Assembly (NCBI GenBank): GCA_030433805.1
Contig: JARUXA010000027.1
Span: forward strand, 1-38,818
DNA length: 38,818 nucleotides
Direction of reading: 5' to 3'
DNA from: Sphingomonas sp. PsM26
GTDB lineage: Bacteria; Pseudomonadota; Alphaproteobacteria; Sphingomonadales; Sphingomonadaceae
Numbering within the stretch: position 1 is the first letter of the stretch; each line of letters begins with the position of its first letter. Made by a program: the position numbers and the translations under genes. Below the pieces are notes generated by a model. It saw only the letters and a program-made list of their open reading frames with translations. It did not search any database and was not told where the DNA came from. Below, piece after piece: positions 7,751-16,613 of the stretch.

Positions 7751-8494
7751 TCAACAGCGCTTCAGGCCGGCAGCGGCGAGTAACCTTGGCATATCCGCAA
7801 TTTGAACGATGGTGCCGCCCCCGGAGATTAGTCCTTCCCGGCGCAGTTGTGCCAGCATTCTGTTTACGTGAACGCTGGTAAGACCCGTCGCATCGGCAAT
7901 ATGCTCTTGCCTGAGCGGCAGCGGGTCACCGGGTGTCATAAGGACTCCTCGCTTAGTCATTTGCCGGGCCAGGTCGCACAACAAGAATGCAACGCGGCTG
8001 CGAGCATCACCCCGACCAAGGCTGGCGATCGTGACACGGGCTGAGGCGGCCGCATCGATAACCGAGGCAAACAGTGCGTTTTGCATCGATGGTGAAGCGC
8101 TAATCTGCCGAAACGCGGTATTTGGAATTGCCGCCATTCGCGTTGCAAAAAGGATATCTACGCCTTCAATAGGCGCTGAGGGCTGCGCGTCAAACGCGTT
8201 GCAAAAATCGCCAGGCAGCAAAAACCGGGTTATCTGCCGACGCCCGTCGCGAGCGACGATCGACAGGCAAGCGATGCCACTGGTCAGTACGTATACGCAG
8301 GACGGGACTTTGCTGAAGGCCGTAATCCGCTGATTACGCTGGTAATCGACGAGCGTGTATGGGGCATCACCAATCGTCGTTACATCGCGCTCCGTCAGTT
8401 CGCCATGCAGTCGCATTTTGGCAATAAAAGAGCCGAGAAAACTCAACTGATATGTCGTCTCTGACTGAAGCACCGCCCCCCCCCTTTCTATCAT
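7751..8494 (-). CDS. Crp/Fnr-family transcription regulator
   Basis: A cyclic-nucleotide-binding-like sensor domain (about residues 25-135, with RQITRFLLPGDFCNAF in the cupin core) followed by an HTH_Crp domain (PLPLRQEHIADATGLTSVHVNRMLAQLRREGLI). This type in sphingomonads lacks obvious iron-sulfur cysteines, so the signal is unknown. The start is uncertain: ATG 8494 is followed by a run of nine G (C on the plus strand, 8476-8484), and GTG 8473 directly after this purine-rich run would also have a ribosome site. One of four Crp/Fnr genes in the window. It ends about 160 bases from the resolvase res region. Confidence 0.85.
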   Translation of the reverse strand: MIERGGAVLQSETTYQLSFLGSFIAKMRLHGELTERDVTTIGDAPYTLVDYQRNQRITAFSKVPSCVYVLTSGIACLSIVARDGRRQITRFLLPGDFCNAFDAQPSAPIEGVDILFATRMAAIPNTAFRQISASPSMQNALFASVIDAAASARVTIASLGRGDARSRVAFLLCDLARQMTKRGVLMTPGDPLPLRQEHIADATGLTSVHVNRMLAQLRREGLISGGGTIVQIADMPRLLAAAGLKRC

Positions 8495-8599
8495 TATCAG
8501 TACGCGCAGACACGTATAGTTGATCCGCGTCAAGTTTACGTATTTGGTTTGTTATCTTAAACTTCGATTAACGGCTCATGTGTGTCGCCAGACCAGGCC

Positions 8600-8755
8600 C
8601 GCACCGACATGTCGAGGCTGGTATCCAGCGCCGAGACGGACCGCAGGGATGCCTATCGCCTGTTTGCTGTGTTCGATTTCGGCGACGAACGAGGCGTCCA
8701 GCTTGATTCGGTCGAAGGGGAACGCCCGCAAAACGTCAAGTGAGGAATAGCTGAT
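8600..8755 (-). pseudogene. EAL-domain (c-di-GMP phosphodiesterase) remnant
   Basis: The reading frame encodes ISYSSLDVLRAFPFDRIKLDASFVAEIEHSKQAIGI, the central YSSL...FDRIKIDxSFV block of an EAL domain. It then slips one base (an extra C in GGCATCCC near 8640) and goes on LRSVSALDTSLDMSV. The catalytic EAL motif, DDFG and AEGVET are absent. It is therefore a 50-residue scrap, left downstream of katE and upstream of the Crp/Fnr gene. The flanking 8756-8987 shows no recognisable coding. Confidence 0.7.
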
Positions 8756-8987
8756 GAACGGTAACCGCACCCGAGAAGCGCTAACCCTGACCGGCTGCTC
8801 GCCCGTCTTCAAGAACCGTATGTCGCGTAACTGGCGACATTCGAGACGTCCGAAACTCAGGACGTATGAGGCAGCACCGGGAGGATCGATCTCGAACGCG
8901 ATGCTCCTTGACGAGTCCGATGGCGAGGCATTCAGCGCCAGCGGCGAAGGTGATGTCGACGTAGCCGTCATCACCTTCGCCAACCGC

Positions 8988-11128
8988 TTAGTAGACAGTT
9001 CGGACGCTTGGTTCGCGATCCCAGATACGGCCTTTTGCTGCCGTATTGACGTAACTGCTCGCGTCGGCAGCCTTTGCCAGCGCAACAATCCCCGCATCAG
9101 GTATAACACTGGCTGCATCAAGGAGCGGTTGTGCTGCCTTGGTGTGGCCGATGACCTTGAGGTGAGCAAACGCATCATGGACCCAGGCCACTGCGGCAGC
9201 TTCGCCGAGCAACGTCTTTGCGCCATCATCCGATACTGCCAACACAACGGTATCGAACAAGACCGAAGGACCGCCGGCCAGTTGATGATCGGCCGCGATC
9301 TTGCTGCCGTCACTGAGCGTCACGCCGCCAAGCTTCGGCGCCACGATCTTGATCACCGCCTTCATCTCGGTTGCCGCCTTGTCGATTGCGGCGATCAGCT
9401 TTGCATCCGCACCATCGGTGACTAGACAGCCAATCATCCGACCCTCCAGCGTCGGCTTGGCAGTCGCCAAAATGCTGAGCTTCGGCGAAGGCGCAAGATC
9501 GGTGCGTGCTTCGACCGTCGTTGGCGCAGGTGTGATTGGCTCGTCGTGGCCAAGACCGTTGGCCACGCGTTTGCCCAGCTCATGCTGGATGTTGACAAGA
9601 TGACCCAGCATCGCAGCCCGGACGATCGGCGCCTCTACCTTGCTCAGCTCGAACACCAGTGCGGCTATGATGTGGTTCTGCTCGGGTGCGGTCTGGCTAT
9701 CGAAGAACAGACGAGCCTGGCTGTAATGGTCGGCAAACGTTTCCGAGCGCTGCCGGACCTTTTGTCCTTCGACTGGCGCAGGGTAGCTTTTAAACCCCTT
9801 GGCCGGGTTCTCGCGAGGGCCTGTAGGATCAAGCAGGCTCGGGGTGTACGTGACCCGCTCGGGGTGCACCATCGTCTGCATGTGACCGTCACGTTGCATA
9901 TTGCCGAACGGGCACTTGGGGGCGTTGATCGGCAGCTGCGTGAAATTGGTCGAACCCAAGCGCTTTAGCTGGGTATCAAGATAGGAGAAGTGGCGTCCGG
10001 CAAGCAGCGGATCGTTGGAGAAATCGATCCCCGGCACCACGTTCTGGGTGCAGAATGCCACCTGCTCGGTCTCGGCGAACACGTTTGCCGGATTTCGGTT
10101 GAGTACAAGACGACCGACGGTGCGCAGCGGCACCACCTCCTCGGGAATGACCTTGGTGGCGTCAAGATGGTCGAAGTCGAAGCCGTCGGCTTCTTCCTCG
10201 GTGAAAAGCTGTACACCGAGTTCCCACTCCGGGAAATCGCCCATCTGGATCGAGTTGAACAGATCTCGCGATGAAAGTCAGGATCAGCACCGTTGATTTT
10301 GACTGCCTCGTCCCAAACGACCGACTGGATGCCGAGCTTGGGTGTCCAGTGGAATTTTACAAAGGTCGACACGCCCTCGGTATTGACGAGCCGGAAAGTG
10401 TGAATGCCAAAGCCCTGCATCATACGCATCGAACGCGGGATCGTGCGATCGGACATCTGCCACATCACCATGTGCATCGCCTCCGGCGTACACGCGATCC
10501 AGTCCCAGAAGGTGTCATGCGCCGACTGTGCCTGTGGGAAGCCGCGGTCGGGCTCCTCTTTCACCGCGTGAGCAAGGTCGGGAAACTTGATGGCATCCTG
10601 GATGAAGAAAACCGGGATGTTGTTGCCAACGATGTCCCAGTTGCCTTCGGTCGTGTACATCTTGACCGCAAAGCCGCGCACGTCGCGGGCTAGATCCATC
10701 GATCCGCGATTGCCCGCGACCGTGGAAAAGCGGACAAAGACCGGCGTCTGAACGCCGACTTCAGAAAGAACGGCTGCTGTCGTGAGGTCGGCCAGGCTGT
10801 CGGTCAGCTCGAAGAAGCCGTGCGCGGCAAGCCCGCGGGCATGGACAACGCGCTCAGGAATACGCTCGTGATCAAAGTGGAAGATCTTTTCGCGAAGGAT
10901 GAAATCCTCGAGCAGCGTGGGACCGCGAACGCCAGCCTTCAGCGAGTTATGATCGTCCGCTATCGGCATGCCGTTATTCGTGGTCATTGTCTGGCCGCCG
11001 GGAGCTGCTACCTGATGCAGCTCGCCGCCCGTGCCAGTGATCATTTCAGATGCCGGGCCTTCTGAAGGGGGCGCAGTTTTGGTTGGGGCCTTTTTGGCGG
11101 CCTGGGGCGTGGTCGGTTTCTTGGCCAT
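8988..11128 (-). pseudogene. katE: Large-subunit (clade II) catalase KatE, frameshifted
   Basis: This encodes a haem catalase of the HPII type that removes hydrogen peroxide, about 713 residues if repaired. The catalytic histidine is in ERVVHARGLAAHGFFE, the distal asparagine in DIVGNNIPVFFIQD, and the haem-ligand tyrosine in GRHFSYLDTQ. A C-terminal class I glutaminase-like (DJ-1) domain (roughly the last 150 residues, from LEGRMIGCLVTDGADAKL) is typical of this clade. The frame breaks near 10262: ADPDFHR should run on into DLFNSIQMGDFPEWELGVQ but one base is missing (probably GAGGATC read as GAGATC). ATG 11128 is preferred to 11182 because the lysine-rich MAKKPTTPQAAKK tail matches the family. 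Without that base the enzyme would lose its haem-ligand region. Confidence 0.9.
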
Positions 11129-11486
11129 GACGTTTTCCAATCTGGTGGGGGCGATAGGCCGAGCTGGATGATCCGTGTCCATGGATTAGCACGCGCAGCC
11201 TGGTGACTATGATCCAACATCCGCCGGCACACCACCCTGTCGCTTGTCAGAATCTTTGAATCGCCGCCGTACTGAGTGCCTCGGTTTAGCTTCGCTGCTT
11301 GGTGAGACATGACTATGCGGCGCCTTAGCGCGCTGCTGCCTGCGATACGCATCAATTACCGATAGGCCGTAATGCACCCCCCCTGCCTGACGTGCGCCAC
11401 TGCGGACCCAGTTGGTGGCCTACAATGTAACGTGGATGCACGTGCCACCGACCCTAATATCGGCAGCACGTACACCAAAACCAAGA
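11129..11486. other. Intergenic region upstream of katE
   Basis: About 350 bases between the katE start and the end of the DUF3618 gene. It should hold the katE promoter, but I see no convincing sigma-70 or EcfG-type (GGAAC...CGTT) elements. No coding frame here looks real. Confidence 0.4.
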
Positions 11487-12494
11487 TCAACTCGGCTGCT
11501 GGTCTTCGGTAGTCCCGCTACCTGCCAGCTGCGTCTGAGCGCTATTCCGGCCGGCCTGCAACGTCTCCTGCGCTACTTGCTTCACATTACCTAGCAAATC
11601 GCCCGATTTTACATCGCCGAGCAGCTTGCCAACGGGCCGGTCGCCTGAGAGGCCGTGCGCTTCGGCGCTGCTCTTGATCGCGTCCAACGTATCCGTTGCA
11701 ATGTGCCCGCCGCGATCAACTACGTCTTGAGCGAGGTCACTCCCTGCTGTGCGGAGCTTGGTTGCGGTTGAGCCAAGCGCGCTCTTCTCCTCGTCCGATA
11801 CCGGCAGCAGCGACCCTGCTACCAGCCCGACAAGGGCTGCGATACCGCCCAAGGCGAACGGGGTCGAAGTGACGGCCGAGAATGCGTTGCGGGTCGTGTT
11901 GGCCATGTTCTGAGTACCTTCTTGGAAGGCAGCGCCATACTTCCCGGCGCTGTCGCCGAGCGTATGCGCCGCATTGTTCGCGCCTGCGGCAAGATTGTGT
12001 GACGTCTCGCGTAGGCTCTGTGAGGCAGCGGCTGCGGCGTCCTTGATCCGCTGAGCATAAGACGCAGCTGTATCTGTAGCCGCCCGGGTCACACCAACGA
12101 CCTTGCCGCGCGCGTCGTCGAGACGACCGGCATAGCTATCGTCGTCGTCATGGTCGAAGCGTTGAACGCTGCCTTCCGCGAAGCGCAGGCGTGCTTCAAC
12201 GTCACCGTGGCCCGACCGCGGCCGCGGCGGGGCAGCTGATTTCTGAGCCGACGCGATCAGCCACGCGATGCCAACTCCGGTCAACGCAACCGGAAGCGGA
12301 TTGGCCCTCGCGCGTGAGACCAGGTCTTTGGTGAAGTCAGCTCCGTCACCACCGCGAAAATATGCAAAGGCGTCGTTGAGCATCTGCTTGGGTGTCAGAT
12401 GGTCCTGCAGCTCGCCCAGGCGGCTGTCCATCCGCGCCCGCGTTCGCGCGAGATCACGTTCGATGCGATCCGTCTCCGAAATGTCGTCCATCAT
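11487..12494 (-). CDS. DUF3618 domain stress protein
   Basis: A 335-residue protein with the N-terminal DUF3618 signature (IERDLARTRARMDSRLGELQDHLTPKQMLNDAFAYFRGG, residues 10-50), one short hydrophobic segment near 70-85 and another near 215-230 (ALGGIAALVGLVAGSLLP), and long Ala-rich helices between. Members are membrane-associated and of unknown function, usually beside a holin-like protein. ATG 12494 has AAGGAG five bases upstream and overlaps the stop of the holin-like gene (ATGA), so the two are coupled. Third gene of the operon starting at 13406. Confidence 0.82.
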   Translation of the reverse strand: MMDDISETDRIERDLARTRARMDSRLGELQDHLTPKQMLNDAFAYFRGGDGADFTKDLVSRARANPLPVALTGVGIAWLIASAQKSAAPPRPRSGHGDVEARLRFAEGSVQRFDHDDDDSYAGRLDDARGKVVGVTRAATDTAASYAQRIKDAAAAASQSLRETSHNLAAGANNAAHTLGDSAGKYGAAFQEGTQNMANTTRNAFSAVTSTPFALGGIAALVGLVAGSLLPVSDEEKSALGSTATKLRTAGSDLAQDVVDRGGHIATDTLDAIKSSAEAHGLSGDRPVGKLLGDVKSGDLLGNVKQVAQETLQAGRNSAQTQLAGSGTTEDQQPS

Positions 12495-12883
12495 GTGTGC
12501 TCCTTGATCATGTTCGCATCCTTCTGGACGCTGGCGATGCTGCGCTCAGGCGTGACCGCCTTCAGCGACAGCTTGGCAAGTCCGACCCGGGTAATGAACC
12601 CTCCAATGGCGACGATCGCGACACCAACGATAAGCAGCGACGCCCAGGCCGGTAGCCAGAAGGCGAGAACCGCGGCTCCTCCTTCCAGCATGACGACAAG
12701 GCCGGCAAACGCTACCAATGCGCCACCTACGATCGATACCGCCGCGATGATGACGCCGTGCAGCTTGGTATCGAGTTCGGCACGAGCCAGCGCGAGTTCG
12801 CCACGCACCAGATCCTGGACGTCGTTAGCCAGGCCGCCGGCGATCTCGCCGATCGAGTGCCCGCGCTGATCAGTGCCCGCCAT
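12491..12883 (-). CDS. Holin-X / DUF1469-type membrane protein
   Basis: A 130-residue protein of the phage-holin-3_6 / Actinobacterial holin-X family, despite the name usually a chromosomal membrane protein rather than a lysis gene. It has an amphipathic N-terminus (VQDLVRGELALARAELDTKL) and two membrane helices (IIAAVSIVGGALVAFAGLVVML and ASLLIVGVAIVAIGGFITRV). ATG 12883 is chosen for its GGAGGT ribosome site five bases ahead; the frame is open well upstream but without a plausible start. Overlaps the preceding gene's extended reading frame by 14 bases and the DUF3618 gene by four. Confidence 0.85.
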   Translation of the reverse strand: MAGTDQRGHSIGEIAGGLANDVQDLVRGELALARAELDTKLHGVIIAAVSIVGGALVAFAGLVVMLEGGAAVLAFWLPAWASLLIVGVAIVAIGGFITRVGLAKLSLKAVTPERSIASVQKDANMIKEHT

Positions 12884-12998
12884 GACCGACCTCCGGCATC
12901 GTGGGCAAGTCGCCGCGCGATACATCGGCCGCGACGATCTTGCCCAAGCGGGCGACCGCAAAGCCAGCGGCGAGCGAAGCCCCGATGAACAGCGCCGG

Positions 12999-13406
12999 CT
13001 AGCGCTGCGCGATCGACTTGGCCTGGCCGAACAGGCTAGCAACGTCGTTCTGTCGCAGCGAGGTAGCCAAGGCCCCAAGCTCGGCTGCGCCGCGCTCGAT
13101 CGCGCTGGCAATCCAGTCCTGCTGGCCGGCAAACTGCTCGCCTGACTTGTGGACGGCGTGCGCCAGATCATCAAGACGATCGGCAAGGCCTTCCTTCTGA
13201 TCCGACGCCGCGGCGAGCGCCTTGTCCTGGACCTGCCCAACCAGCGACGATCCCTGCTCGGTCGCCTGATCGGCAATACCGCCTGCTACGTTCTTGGTCG
13301 ACGTTGCAACATCTTTCGCCTGATCGGCAACAGCCTGTGCCGCATGCGGTGCCTGCCCGAAAGTGTCGGCTACATCTGGCTGTCGGTCGTTGTTGGAATC
13401 GTTCAT
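12999..13406 (-). CDS. Nutrient-deprivation-induced-type protein, with premature TAG
   Basis: A 135-residue Ala-rich helical protein (ADQAKDVATSTKNVAGGIADQATEQ...). Its frame does not really end here: after the TAG at 12999-13001 the same frame continues PALFIGASLAAGFAVARLGKIVAADVSRGDLPTMPEVGHGGH to a TGA at 12870, and that membrane helix plus polar tail is the normal C-terminus of this family in sphingomonads. The TAG sits where a Gln (CAG) is expected, so a single C-to-T change is likely. As written the membrane anchor is lost. The start is ATG 13406, six bases after GAGGAG; the ATG at 13412 is too close to it. First of three coupled stress genes. Confidence 0.75.
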   Translation of the reverse strand: MNDSNNDRQPDVADTFGQAPHAAQAVADQAKDVATSTKNVAGGIADQATEQGSSLVGQVQDKALAAASDQKEGLADRLDDLAHAVHKSGEQFAGQQDWIASAIERGAAELGALATSLRQNDVASLFGQAKSIAQR

Positions 13407-13422
13407 CGTCATCTCCTCAGTT

Positions 13423-14373
13423 TCAGTGGTTGTAGTGTGTGAAAGTGGTGAGCAGCGCTTGGAGTGCAGCTATGTGCTCGGACGTCCCTAGCCTTGCGCC
13501 AAGGGAAAGCGCCTCGAACACGCGATCAATCCGGTAACGAACGAAATGGTTGTGCGATCGGCGCAGTAGGCCGGGGTCGTAGCTGCAAGGATCATAATGT
13601 TTGACGATGCTGGCGACGGCGGCAGGACCGTAATTCCAAAACCCGAGCAGATCCTGTGCGGGATCGCCAAGGGCCACGTCGCCGAAGTCGATGATCCCCG
13701 CTAGTGATGATGTCGAGGGATCGATCAGCAAATGTTCGCAGACTAGATCGCCGTGAACGATCGCGAGATATCGCGGGCAATCGAGCTGGTAGATGTCATA
13801 AAATGCCTTGAGAGGGTCGGCAAGCTGAGGTGCGTGCGCGATCACGATCGACAGGCGCTCTGTGTGAAAACGACCTGCGAACTGCGCCGCGGTCCATGTT
13901 CTTGGCCAATCAGCGGACCATGCGACCTTAGCCTGGGGAAGGCTATGCAGTGCGACCAGAAACTGCGCCGCGTCGGCAAGGACATTTGCCTGACCCGCTA
14001 CGTCGAGTGCTCCGAACCGTTCGGTCGTCAGCGCCACCCCATCGATGAAGCGATAGCCGCCAAAGCGAGCGTCGGGATCTACATATTCATAGGTTGGTAG
14101 CCGCAACGAAGATCTTTGACGGAGCTGCCGAAGCACTTCGATTTCCAAGCGTAGGTCGTGCATCCCCGCACGTGGAAAGCGAAAAGCAAGCTCGTCATTG
14201 ACGATGAGCAGCAGATGGTCACCGCCGGATTGATCGAGCCGAGATGTCAGAATGGCGAGCTCGGGAAAGGTCATCCGGACGAGGTCGAGCAACCGACAAT
14301 CTGCCGTGGTAGCGGCGGGCGCGCCCGCGCTTGCGCCGTCGATATTCTGCGCGGTCCCGAACTCCAGCAGCAT
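13423..14373 (-). CDS. Aminoglycoside-phosphotransferase-family kinase-like protein
   Basis: A 316-residue protein of the APH/choline-kinase fold. The nucleotide-binding opening (FRFPRAGMHDLRLEIEVLRQLRQR), the catalytic loop (AIVHGDLVCEHLLID, with HGD) and the metal-binding segment (IIDFGDVALGDPAQDL, with DFG) are all present and in order. Such proteins in stress islands may phosphorylate small molecules; real aminoglycoside resistance is possible but cannot be inferred. It is next to, and in the same direction as, the nutrient-deprivation protein, 16 bases upstream of it. No clear ribosome site. Confidence 0.82.
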   Translation of the reverse strand: MLLEFGTAQNIDGASAGAPAATTADCRLLDLVRMTFPELAILTSRLDQSGGDHLLLIVNDELAFRFPRAGMHDLRLEIEVLRQLRQRSSLRLPTYEYVDPDARFGGYRFIDGVALTTERFGALDVAGQANVLADAAQFLVALHSLPQAKVAWSADWPRTWTAAQFAGRFHTERLSIVIAHAPQLADPLKAFYDIYQLDCPRYLAIVHGDLVCEHLLIDPSTSSLAGIIDFGDVALGDPAQDLLGFWNYGPAAVASIVKHYDPCSYDPGLLRRSHNHFVRYRIDRVFEALSLGARLGTSEHIAALQALLTTFTHYNH

Positions 14374-14418
14374 CGTGTTCGGCTCCGCGTATGGCTCATG
14401 GGAGCCGGAAGATTATTG

Positions 14419-14454
14419 GTCGACTGCCGTGCGGGTAGGCGCACGGCAGTCGAC
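14419..14454 (-). terminator. Strong hairpin after the YsnF-type gene
   Basis: Perfect 14-base inverted repeat, GTCGACTGCCGTGC and its complement, with an eight-base loop, directly after the stop of the 14468-15292 gene. The T tract is weak (CCAATAATCTT), so a Rho-independent terminator is likely but not certain. Confidence 0.55.
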
Positions 14455-14467
14455 GATCAGCGGCGCT

Positions 14468-15292
14468 TTAGCGACGCTTCAACGGGTCGATGCTCGACCC
14501 CTTGTCCTCGTCGACCTCGACTTCGGTGCGGCGCACCGTATCATCGATCTGCTCGACACGCTCGCCTGCGGTCTTGGACACCACGACCTCCTCGACGACG
14601 CGTGCGGTCTTGCCGACCACTGCTTCCTCTCCGGTCGCAGTCACAACGATGGTGCGCTCACGAAAGGCATCGTCGGCATCGGTGAGCGGACGATCTACGG
14701 CGCGGCGCTGCACGTTGATCTTCTCGTCGCGGAGGCGGACCTGCTCATGCACCGGCGTTTCCGTGATGTATGACCGCACCCGTGCGCCGCCGCGATCGAC
14801 CTCGCGCTTGCCGACGACGAGCTGCTCCTCGACGATCGGAATGCTCTGCTCGCCTTCGACGTCGCCACCCGTACGATCCGAGCCATAGGCGGCTGCACCA
14901 GCGCCGGCACCGATCGCTGCGGCAGGAGCATGGTCCCAGCCGGACGACTTCCACTGCTGCGATCGGTCATCGACGTCGATGCTGTCGGACTCTTCGAGAA
15001 CGCGCACAGCGGCGTCGATATTGTCGTCGTCGACGTCGGCAGTCAGCAGGAAGCCTCCGCGGCGGACACCCTCTTCATAGGTATGGCGATCCTCGTCGGG
15101 TACGAATGCATTCTTGATCAACGCCCACACACCAGGATCCTGGGTGGTCGACTTGCCAGTGGCATGGAAGCCTGAGCTGGTCTTATCATGGATGCTGATG
15201 TGAACGGCGTCGACGTTGGCGGCCTCCAGACGGTTCTTGGCAGCTTCTGCGTCAGAGCGCTGGTCGAACAAGGCGGTGATGGTACGGGTCAT
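14468..15292 (-). CDS. YsnF/AvaK (DUF2382) stress-response protein, copy A
   Basis: A 274-residue protein with an N-terminal general-stress domain (MTRTITALFDQRSDAEAAKNRLEA through GGFLLTADVDDDNIDAAVRVLEES, about 1-105), a linker, and a C-terminal DUF2382 domain (SIPIVEEQLVVGKREVDRGGARVRSYITETPVHEQVRLRDEKINVQRRAVDR, about 150-260). DUF2382 proteins are linked to stress and envelope function; the activity is unknown. AAGGAG sits nine bases before ATG 15292. It precedes, on the same strand, a separate hairpin terminator. A paralogue with a different C-terminus lies at 20153-20884. Confidence 0.87.
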   Translation of the reverse strand: MTRTITALFDQRSDAEAAKNRLEAANVDAVHISIHDKTSSGFHATGKSTTQDPGVWALIKNAFVPDEDRHTYEEGVRRGGFLLTADVDDDNIDAAVRVLEESDSIDVDDRSQQWKSSGWDHAPAAAIGAGAGAAAYGSDRTGGDVEGEQSIPIVEEQLVVGKREVDRGGARVRSYITETPVHEQVRLRDEKINVQRRAVDRPLTDADDAFRERTIVVTATGEEAVVGKTARVVEEVVVSKTAGERVEQIDDTVRRTEVEVDEDKGSSIDPLKRR

Positions 15293-15318
15293 GGTACTCT
15301 CCTTAGGAAGGGTGAGGC

Positions 15319-15966
15319 TTACTTGCTCGTCACGACGAGTTCGGTGCGGCGGTTCTGGAACTGACCGCCGGCGGTGGCATTGCTGGCAACCGGGTTGGCA
15401 TCGCCGCCGCTGGCCGTAATGATGCGCTTCGTATCGATACCTGTGGCAGTGAGTGCCTTGGCGACAGCGGCAGCACGATCAGTACCAAGTTTGACGTTGG
15501 CGACATCGCTGCCGCGTGCATCGGCATAGCCAACCAGCCGGACGACGGCCTTGGGATACGCGGCCAGAATCTGCGACAGTGCGCTCAGCGTCGGCTGATC
15601 GTCAGCGCGGATCGTCGAGGAAGCTGTATCGAAGTTCAGCTTGTCGAAGGTGAACGTGCGCGGGGCTGCTGCGGCCGAGGCAAGAAACGCCTGCAGGTCA
15701 TAGTTCAGCGTCTGGGGTTGGAGGTCGACAGTTGTTCCGCCCGGGAGCACGACATGCTTGAGGGCCACAGGAGGCGTCGCGGTGGTCGATGTCGCGGTCG
15801 GTGTTGGAGCGACCGCTACTTCCTCGTGCCGATTGCAGCGGCTGAGCGCAAGCAACGCTGCCAGGACGCCCAGTCCGAGCAGGATCCAGGCAAGCCAATT
15901 GGCCTTTTTCTTTTCGATATGGACCTCGCGAGGAGGCGCACCCCGAGTGTTGTTTGGATCAGCCAC
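15319..15966 (-). CDS. OmpA-family C-terminal peptidoglycan-binding protein, copy A
   Basis: A 215-residue protein: short charged N-terminus with IEKKK, one membrane helix (NWLAWILLGLGVLAALLALS), a Thr/Ala/Pro-rich linker, and an OmpA-like domain (FTFDKLNFDTASSTI ... GYADARGSDVANVKLGTDRAAAVAKAL ... QNRRTELVV). It anchors the inner membrane to peptidoglycan. GTG 15966 is preceded by AGGGAA. It lies between two DUF2382 genes, 26 bases upstream of copy A of the YsnF-type gene. Paralogue: 20911-21531. Confidence 0.87.
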   Translation of the reverse strand: MADPNNTRGAPPREVHIEKKKANWLAWILLGLGVLAALLALSRCNRHEEVAVAPTPTATSTTATPPVALKHVVLPGGTTVDLQPQTLNYDLQAFLASAAAAPRTFTFDKLNFDTASSTIRADDQPTLSALSQILAAYPKAVVRLVGYADARGSDVANVKLGTDRAAAVAKALTATGIDTKRIITASGGDANPVASNATAGGQFQNRRTELVVTSK

Positions 15967-15968
15967 GA

Positions 15969-16385
15969 TTATTTCCCTGTTGCTGGTGGTTGGTTTGCAT
16001 GCTCGACCGTTGCCCCCATGGTGCGAACCGTTTCCGGTATCGTGACGTGCTCGGTGGTGCTTCTGCGGGTAATGCGCAGCTCTTCGACAACGAAGAGGCG
16101 CCTCTCGATGACCAGTCGTTCTTCGACCAACGACACGATCAGCGTGTCGCCTTCCTGACGTGGTTCGGGAGTCTCGGTAACGGCACGGTCGACTGCAACC
16201 CGTTCAATCGTCAAATCGCCTCGCTCGATGGTCTCTTCGATCAATACAGTACGCTCGTCGACATGCGTCGAGACGTGCACACGATCGGTGATCGCCTGTA
16301 CCTTACCGATATCGAGCTGCTCTTCGTAGAGCGGGATGCTCCGCTCGTCTTCATTGTGCGCCACTGAAAAAGCTCCGCCGATCAT
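15969..16385 (-). CDS. DUF2382 (YsnF-like) domain protein
   Basis: A 138-residue protein made almost wholly of a DUF2382 domain: SIPLYEEQLDIGKVQAITDRVHVSTHVDERTVLIEETIERGDLTIERVAVDRAV, rich in alternating beta strands. It ends three bases before the OmpA start, so they form one unit. Two starts are possible: ATG 16385, or GTG 16364 behind GGCGGAG, which has the better ribosome site. Role unknown, stress-associated by neighbours. Confidence 0.75.
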   Translation of the reverse strand: MIGGAFSVAHNEDERSIPLYEEQLDIGKVQAITDRVHVSTHVDERTVLIEETIERGDLTIERVAVDRAVTETPEPRQEGDTLIVSLVEERLVIERRLFVVEELRITRRSTTEHVTIPETVRTMGATVEHANQPPATGK

Positions 16386-16506
16386 ATCGGCGAGGCCACC
16401 GGGCGTGGCTGGTTCGCAGTGCTGGCTCGAGGCCTTACGCCGCCCGTGCGACGCTCGATGAACAAGTCCTTGTCGAGCGAGCCACTAATCAATGGTGGAG
16501 CAATTG

Positions 16507-16556
16507 GTTCCGTTAAAGTGGGGCCAGATAGCACCTGCCCGCAAATCTAACGGAAC
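16507..16556. repeat. Imperfectly placed inverted repeat upstream of the DUF2382 gene
   Basis: GTTCCGTTA at 16507-16515 is exactly inverted at 16548-16556, 32 bases apart, in the gap between the lipoprotein and DUF2382 genes. It could be an operator or paired transcription control site. Confidence 0.35.
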
Positions 16557-16613
16557 GGTTGGTGCCGCCTGTGTCGATGCTTGGCGGCAGCGCTCCGATG
16601 GGAGCCCAAGATG

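Noticed and set aside
8576..9313. Long minus-strand frame of 245 codons over the katE 3' end
   Set aside because: Only its C-terminal part is meaningful (the EAL scrap); the rest is an out-of-frame shadow of katE.
12491..12883. Phage lysis module suggested by the holin-family name
   Set aside because: No endolysin, spanin or phage structural gene is near; the DUF3618 partner points to the chromosomal membrane protein type.
13423..14373. Aminoglycoside resistance gene
   Set aside because: Only the broad phosphotransferase fold is visible; the stress-island setting does not support a resistance call.
16507..16556. EcfG-type (GGAAC...CGTT) general stress promoter upstream of the DUF2382 gene
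   Set aside because: A GGAAC occurs on both strands here but no CGTT follows at 16-17 bases, so I report only the inverted repeat.
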